Origin: Acorus gramineus
Lineage: Eukaryota; Streptophyta; Magnoliopsida; Acorales; Acoraceae
Reading direction: 5' to 3'
Assembly (NCBI GenBank): GCA_030737835.1
Contig: JAUJYN010000030.1
Location: 1,394,301-1,458,300 of the forward strand
DNA: 64,000 nucleotides
This document shows, one piece after another, positions 55,260-64,000 of this stretch. Under the pieces are notes generated by a model that saw only the letters and a list, made by a program, of their open reading frames with translations, was not told the DNA's origin and ran no database searches. The translations under genes were made by a program, and so were the position numbers. The stretch's first letter is position 1, and each line of letters begins with the position of its first letter.

Positions 55260-58200
55260 ATTTTGCGGTAAATATGATTCACATTTTGTAATTTAGAGTT
55301 TAATTTCCTTCTCCTATTGTTCCATTGCCAGTGATGCTTCATTTGTTACTTCAGGAATGCTTGAAAAAGGGTAGTGCTTCTCAGATGGTGCTGTTTAGAA
55401 AAAGGGTGGTGTTTCAGTTTTTATTTCAGCAGCAGATTTTATTTTTGTTTAAAACAGGTTGATGTTGATGTACTGAAACAAGTTAATGTATTGAACAAGT
55501 TGATGTATTAAATAGGTTGGGGTTGATGTACTGAAGTGGTCACAAAGAAGAGAAGGGACTGATGGGGATGATTTTGGTGGTGGTGTTTCCATGGATTTTG
55601 AGCATGAGATTGTGGTAATGAATTTAATAACTATTTTCATCAGTATAACATGTGAAAATCTTTATTTATGGGGAATAAGTGTGTAAACATGCAGCAAAAC
55701 ATGCCAAAAATAAAGAAAAAATGTACTCTCAAATTTCATCTATACATCCCAGTAAAACTAAACTGTACAGTTAAATGTGATACATAGTTTCTTATAAATG
55801 AGCAGGGATATAGATAATGAACAATCTCATATTCCCACTTGTCCTGACTCAGGTATACTCCCTCCTCTTCCAAATGCTCCTGGTCCTGACAATCTCTCTC
55901 GCGCCACATTTGCAACCGATGCTTTTTATTGGCCCAACAAAAATTCACCATAAAATATTTTCCTCGATCAAAAACAAGCGAATGGATTAGATGAATCTCC
56001 TCATTTTCAGCATGAGTAGGATAATAATTCCAACACTTCTTTTAGGCATTATTTTCTTTGTGAGAATGACTTGGGACCTCTGCTTGGCTGTCAAGTGGCA
56101 TATATTGGGCCATTATAGCTCTAACTTCTGAATCCATGTATGATTGAAACAAAATACACCTTCTTAGAGTGGGACTCGACTGGACTACCTGTAAACTGAT
56201 CTGGACTGCACCTTTTTAGAGTGAGACTGGACTGGACTACCTGTAATGGACTGCAACTTATGAATACTTGCTGCAATGGTACGAGGGTGGGGTTGCATTG
56301 GTAGGCTGCAGTTGGGGCTCATAGAAGCTTGGAATGCATTCAGAAAAGACACTAGACTGCACTGGGGTTGCATTCACTCACTCAAAAAAGGACTGGGGAG
56401 AATAACCTAGACTGCTCTAGAGGACTTGGACTGGAATGACTTGCTCATGGACTACACTGGAATGCAAAACCTGGACTGTAATGCATTACCTGGGACTAGA
56501 ATGAATACTTATATTGACCTACCAATCAGAAACTATCAAGCATTTAAACACCACCATGTAAACACTAAGCATTCAATCATTTTAAAACACTCATTTAAAA
56601 ACATTCAGCCATTCATTCAACATTTACTCATTTAAAAATACCAAGAATTCAGTTGTTACACCATAAAAACATTCAAAGAACAAAATAAGCCAACCATTCA
56701 GTCTATTACTCCATACAAACAACAATGTCTCACAACAACACCCTCCCAGCCTAAAATCATGTGCAACAACCAGCTAACTTGATGAAAAGCACTCCCTTTT
56801 CACAGCAAGCCTAGCAACCACCCAACTTGAGCAATCCTCTAGCCCCATGAAACCTGTGACAATATATGCAACTATCATAAGGTGAAGACAGAAGACAACA
56901 GAGGAAGCATGATTCAATGAAGACATAAATATTTATAGAACTACGGAAACCACACTTATGGAAACCATTCTTATGGGGCCACATAAACTTCAGACTATAT
57001 TTCCATGAAACAAAATAAAACATGAAAACAAAACACATCATTGACAGCTAAAGTGAAAAAAAATTAAAAACCTCTTTACACAGATCTTGCAGAAGTAGAT
57101 CCACACCATCAGAAAAATATATATATTAAATAACAGACACCACAAATATGAGTGATTGCTAACTTTAGTATCGCCGACCTTCGGTAGTAGAGAGGAGGAT
57201 CATGTTTGACTTCTTTCCTTTCTACCAGAATCCCTATACACGTGGGACCTCTGGGCCACCTGAGGCTTATGCTGCGGTGTATACGATGTTAGCTAATGAC
57301 AACGTTGGCATGTTTCGATGGCCTGCAACACAAAGTTATTTATCGATGAGTCAAAGGTGGTGTCAACTGATTTTATTAAATTGATAGCATAAACCAAAAG
57401 AATATGGAGAAATGAAGAAGAGAGACCGAGCCAAGGAATAATGGTTCATAAAGAATAGACCACTCAGACACTACATTCTTAGGATATTACTCTATTAAGC
57501 ATCTGTCAGTGACAACGGTTTGTTTTTTCAGGCTTCGGGATATAAGAAAAGAAAATGTTAGGAACAATTTTTCACTTCAGATTGCAACAAGTTTTGAATT
57601 TTTTAAGGAATATGCTTTCCTTATAAGAAATGAAGTATACACTCGAATGAATCATATAATAAAGTATATACCTACAAAAAGAAATTGGGGTTCAATTACA
57701 CATAAGGTTATGTAGGCTACAAAACGTGTTGCAAAAAAAGAGTAAGAAAAGGCGAAATGTGTAATGCATGGGGCAAACACTGATCCCCTATCTATTTGTT
57801 CCTCTAAATCATTAAATTGCACAAACAGAGAATTGGCATGGGGAAGGAGCATGTGTGAATGTGTGAATTGGAGAGGTCTATAGTGAAATTCTAGCACAAG
57901 AGGATCTGAACAAATATAAGCTCACTGTGGTTAATGATTAAGTAGAATATATAAGAGGTCACTGAAATATATTGGGAGATGGGCCAAGAGGAGGATTCTC
58001 GGTCTCTTGAACCCAGATTTCCAGTTCAAAAGTCATTCTTAAGGGGTTAGATAAATAACTGATGAGAAATTTATCAAATTGCATTCAGGATTGAAAATAA
58101 ATCTTGAACATAAATGCAAAACCAATTGGCCTACAAAAATAAGAGATAGCCAACTCAATTTGGACGATAACATGCATCAAATTTTGACAGAATGAGTTCA

Positions 58201-58443
58201 AAGAAAACAAAATCTTGTGTTTTTTAAATGCTAGTAAGAGTGAATCAAAAGAATCTAGCATGAATAAAACAAATGCGACTACTATGCCCCCATACAATAT
58301 TTGGATCTTTTTAACATTAATTAGGAGAATCTTAATAGCAATTAAAGAGGAACAAATTTTGGATCTTAAACAGAATAAACCCAAAATACAATGAAATAAA
58401 AGGCTTAAAAAATAGACAAGCCCCAGAGAAACATCAAAACTAC
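55260..58443. other. MULE 2 interior with unrecognised fragments
   Basis: Mostly AT-rich. Coding-like pieces: minus 55951-55736 (ANKKHRLQMWRERDCQDQEH...), plus 57202-57350 (FFPFYQNPYTRGTSGPPEAY..., with high GC for the area) and plus 57509-57712. I do not recognise any of them; they may be further captured exons. A 'GGACTGGACT'-type simple repeat of about 300 bases lies at 56165-56500 (CTGGACTG, TGGACTACC phrases). Confidence 0.4.
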
Positions 58444-58518
58444 CTGTTGATATTTTCTTTCCAATTCCTTAATCTGTTCACTGAAGTCCAAACTAGTTTC
58501 ATCAACCATTTTACGGAC
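58444..58518 (-). pseudogene. Captured exon of plastid acetyl-CoA carboxylase carboxyltransferase alpha (accA/CAC3-like)
   Basis: A 75-nt exon with an AG acceptor (CTTCTTAG) and a GT donor reads VRKMVDETSLDFSEQIKELE plus RKYQQ without a stop. This matches the conserved N-terminal segment of the alpha carboxyltransferase (V.KMA.ETGLDFS.QI..LE.KYQQAL), an enzyme of plastid fatty acid synthesis. Only this exon is present, so no enzyme is made. Identification rests on remembered family wording over 25 residues. Confidence 0.6.
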
Positions 58519-58657
58519 CTAAGAAGATTGACAAAAAAAAAAAAAAACAATCTTATTTTGAATTTTGATTGGACATTGGTGTTTTAATAAGTCAAGGAGT
58601 TTTATCTATACATGATCAAATGAAATTCAAAACATTTACACAAGCATGAATGCATAC

Positions 58658-58990
58658 ATTAATCATCCCAGTTTTCTTATCAAGTTCACATTTGACTTTA
58701 CTACTTCCTTTTGTAATCTCCACAACCTATTATCAAATAAAAACAAAACATGATTCAGATAGACTTGTTTACAAATATAATAAAATGAAAAAAAATGAGT
58801 CAACCTCACACTCTTCTTCTTTACACAATTGACAATCATAGGTGCTCCAGGATCTGCATATAATGTCAAAAGAAAAATCATATTCATTTCAGATGTAACA
58901 TCAAAAGTAATCCAATGTGTGTATTATGCACTTACTCCTATTTCCAAATCATGTCAGGGGTGTGCTGCTACAAATCTCCTCGTCCACCAC
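58658..58990 (-). pseudogene. Captured exons of soluble inorganic pyrophosphatase
   Basis: Three exon-like pieces on the minus strand in the right order: about 58990-58938 (RRFVAAHP, stop, HDLEIG), 58853-58825 (PGAPMIVNC) and 58726-58658 (VVEITKGSSKVKCELDKKTG plus MIN). They are separated by GT-AG-like introns. The parent motif is the HPWHDLEIG...GSKVKYELDKKTG region of plant soluble pyrophosphatase. The Trp codon of HPWHD is TGA (TGG to TGA), and no catalytic core follows. The retained introns mean it was copied as DNA, as in Pack-MULE capture. Confidence 0.75.
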
Positions 58991-59194
58991 CGGCTTCATC
59001 TATCAATTTTTTTTGTTTTGTTTTTGAGGCTCCAAATGCCTTCCTCAATAAACATCTACAAAGTAAAACAAATCTGAAAAAAAACCCTAGATCAGAAAAG
59101 AATATGAATAAAAAACCCTATGACTACAAAAAATCAGATAAAAACCTATATTTCAAAATAAATCTGAAAAAGAAAATCTCATGACTGAAAAAAA

Positions 59195-59648
59195 AATCAA
59201 ATAAAAACCTAGATTTCAAAATAAATCTGAAAAGAAAACCACCATAAATCTAAAAAAAATCAGATAAAAACCTGGATTGGGCGGGGGTGGCCGGTGGTCG
59301 TCGAGCACGGGGAGGGGTGGCCGAGCGGACGACGAGCACAACGAGGGGTAGGAGGCCGAAGTAGGTGGTGAGCAAGATTTTTTTTTTTTTACTCTATTCA
59401 GAGTTGATGTTGAAGAGAAGGATCCAAGAGAAGATCAAACAAAAAAAATGAGGAGAGAGAGGGGGGACGAGTGACTCCCTCATGCAACCGGTTTCATCCG
59501 GCTCCTTTGTTTATTCATCCGGTCCCTTTGTTTTTGTTGTTTTTTTTTTTTTAAGACACGGGTGCCGTTCGATCGCAAGCCCAACGATCATACGGGTGAC
59601 ATTAACGGGCGCATGATGGGGTGCACGGACGCACGTCCGCACCCCATC
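59195..59648 (-). repeat. Right terminal inverted repeat of MULE 2
   Basis: The reverse complement aligns with 49178-49600, with substitutions and small indels at a much higher rate than between the MULE 1 arms. Extra copies of a TTTCAGATTTATTTTGAAAT unit follow on the inner side (about 59060-59230). Confidence 0.85.
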
Positions 59649-59650
59649 AC

Positions 59651-59700
59651 TCCCCTATATATACTAGTTGAGGCACATGTGCGTTGCACATGAATTATTT
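59651..59700 (+). other. Possible Helitron-like 5' terminus
   Basis: TCCCCTATATATACTAG followed by GAGGCACATGTGCGTTGCACATG resembles the start of plant Helitrons (TC...CTATATATACTAG with a GCACGTGC-type palindrome). The base before it is C, not the usual A, and I found no matching CTAG-hairpin 3' end. It directly abuts the MULE 2 terminus. Confidence 0.35.
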
Positions 59701-62700
59701 TGTTAATAATTTAATAAACATGATATTGAATTATATAAATACGTAGAACTGATAAGCCCTAAATTCATATTGAACTTTAGATCATTACAAGTCTGGTATG
59801 TTTTCAAGTTTATTGGACTCACATGTAATAGATCCTTTCATTTTTGTCATCATATGCATGGCTACCATTCTTTAAAAAGAGAAATAAGAAAGAAGATTTT
59901 TAAATTATTTTACCATTATAAATGAGAATTCGCTCTAAACATTAACCTGAAGATTAATTACCCAATTATGAGAACTTGAATGTATGTTCAATATTTATGA
60001 AGTAATTTTTTCCACTTAAACTTATATGAGAAGAGGTACAACGTGAATAAAGTTATTACCTGTTTACAATAGTTAGATTCAAATCAACCTCAATGAATCT
60101 CTACAAAACTTCCCGCAAAGTTGCCTCTTCCACTGCAGTTATTTCAGTAGTAGTGCTGTTACTCTCCACCAAATCCTTAATTCCTTGTTTTTTTTAGTTT
60201 AAAGGGCAAAAAATGTGGCAGAGAATCATGAAGCCCACACTGTAAAAAAAAATGTAAATTAAGACATTCATTTGGTATGCATAATGAGGTGTAGGAAAAT
60301 AGCAATGAATACTTATATGTATGAGAAAAATATCCTAAAGTGTATACGATGGCAGCCCAAGTTGAAATAAACCTTGTAATAACAACAAATTTATGTGTTG
60401 AACAATATTTATTTTTTCTTTTAATTTTTAGCATGACATATTTTCCAAAATTAGTCAAGCATTTGTTGGAGTAACAATTGAGCATTATTTGTCACTGAAA
60501 TGAATTTGACAATGAAGAAATCCCAAATTTTTGAAATGAGAATCATTTAGATCAGATTTGTAAATTGTTGTCTTTTAACATTATATGCTGAGAAAAAGTG
60601 TTTAAAGGATGGTCATTTGAGAATTTCTTTTAATGTAAATTATTGTCATAAAATAAGAAAACTTCATTGTTAGAAAAATTCCGTAATTATTGATTCCTGT
60701 CCAATTCGTACTTGAAGATAAAGAGAAGAAGACTCACAAAAACATATATGAACGTAATTTCATGATTTTGCAAGATAATATGAAAAAAGAGAACCCCCAG
60801 AGAGAGATTATGATGAAGATGGAGGCTAAATAGTTGTACCACATTAATGATAATGTATTTATCATGATATGGATCGATTTGAAAATTTAAAAATTGAATT
60901 GTAAGGAAAATATAACCATGTACATTACCAAATATTGAAACTGAAAAGTAAACATAAAAATGTACATGCACATGACTAACCTCATCATCTATTAAGATCA
61001 CTTTCCATATCTCTTCACAACCGTTGTTATTGTCGTTGTACAATTGTATGAATCCTCGCCATATAATTAGGATCATAACAGTCGATATGTAGTAAAATAT
61101 TTTTAGAGCAGTTAGCAGTGTCGATGATGAATAAGAAATTCACAAACGGACATCATTTACTTCAGCCTCTTGTCTATCCAAAAAAAAAATAAAGATGTAT
61201 ATGTAAGTTATGACATTGATTGAAAGAAATAAGTTTACGTGAAAAAAGTGTTTAAAAGAAGCTTTTTCATACACGATAATGAAGACAAAGTTTTTTGTAT
61301 TTATAATCAACTCCGGAACAAAATAAAGCAAATGGTGATGCATCGGGCAAACCACTGCTGTCTAAAGGTTTACACAACTCAAAATCTTAAAACTTCATAT
61401 GACCATACAAATCAAGTAATAGATTTATTTGTAATATTTGTTTACCTCTATTTCAATGAAAATGAATGAAAGATAAAATTAAATAGCAAAATAAAACAGG
61501 GGGCATATGACTATGTGTAAGATTTAACAAATGCATGTTTTCTTTTGCATAACTTTAAAAAGATAAAGAGTTCCAAATGTGGAGTTATCGGTTAAGCAAT
61601 GCTATCAATGGCTAAAAAAAAAAATGCTATGAATGGCAGAGAAATAAGATAAGAGTACCACATATTGAGATCGACATAATTCCTAGAATATTACCACTTC
61701 TACAAGCATTTTGATGCTGCCTAGCAAAGTTATTATGGTAGAAAACAAATTGCATGATATAAATACTTGTAGAGAGATCGAAAGATGATTAAAAGAGGTT
61801 AAAAGCATATTCATCCATGCAGTTGACTTTGTTCAGTAAATCAGAAAGAGCTTTCAATAAATACCAATAATGCTAAAACTTAATTTTTAAGGAAGTCCAA
61901 AACTTAGGCCATGGGCAACCTGTTGTGAAGTGACAGTTTTTCCCATTGGGATTTCTATAATCTGTGGGAGAAAATTGTAACATTTTAGGCATAGATATAG
62001 ATTGAGGTTTGGGATAAAGGGTCCAATACTATCAATTTCACCCATGAGCACTTACCAAAATATATATATATATATATAATTATACCTTTTAGCATAAGAT
62101 AAACAATTAGTGCCAGCCTCGCATTGTAAAAACTCTAGCTCTGCGTGACAGAAAAAAGAGATTGCTTTTCAAGAGTATTATATGCCCACTTTCTTAGATT
62201 TGGGGTCTTCTCCCACTATTTCTTTATAGCACACAAGACTCCATCCACATATGAATTAACAGACAAAATAGCGGGAATCAACTGAGCTATAGTTGTCAAT
62301 TCTAGAGGTTTTTTTGGTGGATTGGTCTTCCATGTCATTTAAAAAAAAAAACAGAACTAAAAACTGAGCATGTGAATATAAACATAATTGGGACTCCGAA
62401 TTTGAATAGTAAGTTGCATTCTGAGTTTTTTTTTAATGCATTCAATTGCACCTCTAGTGCGGCTTCCATTCATTTTTGAATAGTCGGACAACACCAGCAG
62501 CTGTTGTTGTTGCATTTGACCATTACTGGGAATGGAAAATCATGGGAAATAATGAAAATTATGAATTGAAAAGATGGGACTATCCTGTCTTTGGGAGCCT
62601 TTAGGAAATATCGTCTTTATGAAATATCTAGAGTTACAATCAACCTTATTTTTCCCCTTCTATTATTGGAATGATGGTTTATAGGTTATAGGCATCTATG

Positions 62701-62868
62701 AGCAAGTCTTTTAGGGCTTTCTATTCTAATACTGATATGGGGTATGTCCCTATCAACATCTTGTGAAATTGTGCTGTTAAATTTATCATACTATGTGCTT
62801 TTAGTTGTTTTTAGATTTAATTATTTGTGGATGGAAGGGGTTTTTGATAATTTTTTATTGCTTTTCTG
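59701..62868. other. AT-rich intergenic stretch, no recognised gene
   Basis: Short ORFs only. A minus reading at 61076-60980 (MILIIWRGFIQLYNDNNNGC..., then a GTTAGT donor) is coding-like and might be an OB-fold/RPA-type exon, which would fit a Helitron, but this is weak. A (TA)n run is at 62059-62079. Confidence 0.5.
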
Positions 62869-62871
62869 AAG

Positions 62872-63194
62872 GATCGAGCCTGTGAGATATATAAGAAGGT
62901 GGAAGATTTGAAGTCTGTTCGTGGAAGAAATTAGGATGCAATTTATGCTGCATGCTTGTACATAGCCTGTCGACAAGAGGACAGACCTCGAACTGTGAAG
63001 GGTACAGCTTGAGCCTTTTTTTTTAATTGCAACTACCTGTCATTCTATCATATTATTGTAGTTTTTTTTATCAGAAATTTGCTCTATCGCCAATGGTGCC
63101 ACAAAAAAGGAGATTGGCAGGGCGTGTGAAACAGCTGGAAGTAGAGATGGGTCAGTCAATGGATATGGGAACTATACATGCAGGAGATTTATTG
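62872..63194 (+). pseudogene. TFIIB (general transcription factor IIB) gene fragment, intron retained
   Basis: Exon 62872-63001 reads DRACEIYKKVEDLKSVRGRN, TAG, DAIYAACLYIACRQEDRPRT and VK. After a GTACAG...TATCAG intron, exon 63075-63194 reads EICSIANGATKKEIGRA, then shifts frame near 63121 into VKQLEVEMGQSMDMGTIHAG. This is the first cyclin-like repeat of TFIIB, the factor that bridges TBP and RNA polymerase II. The TAG replaces Gln, and about 12 bases are lost at the frameshift. No other exons were found, so it is a DNA-level partial copy. Confidence 0.85.
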
Positions 63195-64000
63195 GTTAGT
63201 ATCCATTTGGACTATAAGAATCCATTTGAATTTTTTGGACTATAAGAATGCTTAACTGTGGTTCAGTTTATCGACATGGGCCAGTTTTGTTTTTGGATGA
63301 AGTGTTGAATTGGTATCCATGAGATGGTCTCAGTATGTCAGAAGCGATGGCTTTTCTGTTCTTTTTTGCTTCTTTTAACTTTCCCTATGTAGGTAGGAAA
63401 CATATAAAAGGAATCCTGAACTAAAGAGATGGAAAAAAAATTCCAAAGCTATAACAGCAGTGGCAATGGTGGCAGTTCCTCAATCTATTGTAAAAGAGAC
63501 CTCTTCTGTTTATTGTTAGAGGAGGCCTATCCTAAACCATCATCAATCTTCCTAATCACATCCACCGAGTTCTATCTAATTTAGATGACCATAATACCAC
63601 CTGAACAAGATAACAGGATAATCCTATCTTACATCAAGGCTGATAGCCTCATTACTGAACTTATACGTAAATGACACTATAAATCATAAAGTAATAAAAG
63701 TAATGTGACAGAAAGTAATATATAAACCCTTTCATATTTCAAAAATACCAGATTGTAGAATCCTATGTCAATGATAATTTGTATGAAACACAACAAATAT
63801 GAAAATAACACATTTTTAGCAATACAAATTTACATAAACACCATTTTGAACCAAAAAAATTAATCCATAGATGTAATATGATGCAAGTAATTCTACACAT
63901 GTTGAAATATCTGACGAGGTAGTCTGAGAAAACTGAGGGTGTTCAAAACTTTCATATATGTTCTTGACTACTAAGTGAACTTCATTTGTGCTGCAAATAA
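63195..64000. other. Noncoding right edge
   Basis: AT-rich, with no ORF or repeat of note. Any further TFIIB exons would have to lie beyond the window. Confidence 0.6.

Larger units (their letters stand above)
49171..59650 (+). mobile_element. MULE 2: older, degenerate Mutator-like element with captured host exons, about 10.5 kb
   Basis: Inverted repeats at about 49178-49600 and 59195-59648 enclose a broken MULE transposase (52952-55259) related to that of MULE 1. Fragments of host genes lie on both sides of it: a BRCT-like exon at 52730-52840, an accA-like exon at 58518-58444 and pyrophosphatase exons at about 58990-58658. No Ulp1-like gene was recognised. Target duplication could not be settled; TATATATAC occurs just outside both ends (about 49160 and 59656). 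It is clearly older than MULE 1. Confidence 0.8.

Noticed and set aside
60687..61076. 129-residue minus-strand ORF as a gene
   Set aside because: Only the first 30 residues look coding-like, and the rest is hydrophobic AT-driven text after a splice-donor-like site. There is not enough for a gene call.

Overview
This window is nuclear DNA of a flowering plant. The evidence is Ty3/gypsy chromoviruses with an initiator-Met tRNA primer site, Mutator-like elements (MULEs) carrying a FAR1-type transposase and a Ulp1-type protease, and broken copies of plant housekeeping genes (soluble inorganic pyrophosphatase, plastid acetyl-CoA carboxylase alpha subunit, TFIIB). I see no intact host gene and no rRNA, tRNA or CRISPR. 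The species cannot be fixed from the sequence.

Positions 1-32,350 are a nested stack of LTR retrotransposons. A Tekay-like chromovirus on the minus strand (5' LTR 13884-16726, gag 13762 down to 12681, pol 2935 down to 1, continuing off the left edge) is split by a second, opposite-strand element of the same family (2937-12680). The inner element has two LTRs of about 3.4 kb and a GGCAC target duplication. Most of its pol is lost and partly replaced by LTR-derived DNA, so it cannot be autonomous. To the right lie the 3' part of a related LTR (16727-18141), a Tat-lineage gag relic (about 18290-19245), and an old minus-strand Tekay-like element (5' LTR 25068-28235, degenerate gag/RT/integrase down to about 19808). 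That old element is interrupted by a solo LTR with perfect ACCCA duplications (21189-24609). Next come an antisense accessory ORF (28236-28717) and a Tat-like LTR, split by another solo LTR (29156-31796). The LTRs of this group share conserved splice-like sites around a 36-39 nt micro-exon, and a CpG-rich block lies inside the predicted first intron.

Positions 32,350-35,800 are AT-rich, with no gene except a possible decayed gene fragment (35190-35700).

Positions 35,802-49,144 are a 13.3 kb MULE with nearly identical terminal inverted repeats of about 1.48 kb. It has two convergent genes, each starting near its own TIR: a ten-exon Ulp1-like protease gene (37556-40533, one apparent frameshift in a C run) and an intact 728-residue MULE transposase (46911-44725). 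Between their 3' ends is a 3.2 kb satellite-like array with a dimeric unit of about 265 bp.

Positions about 49,171-59,650 are a second, older MULE separated from the first only by a (TA)n/(CA)n microsatellite. Its transposase is a pseudogene. It carries apparent captured host exons: a BRCT-domain fragment, one accA/CAC3-like exon and three pyrophosphatase exons. The last 4.3 kb is AT-rich and holds a possible Helitron-like terminus and an intron-bearing TFIIB pseudogene fragment (62872-63194).
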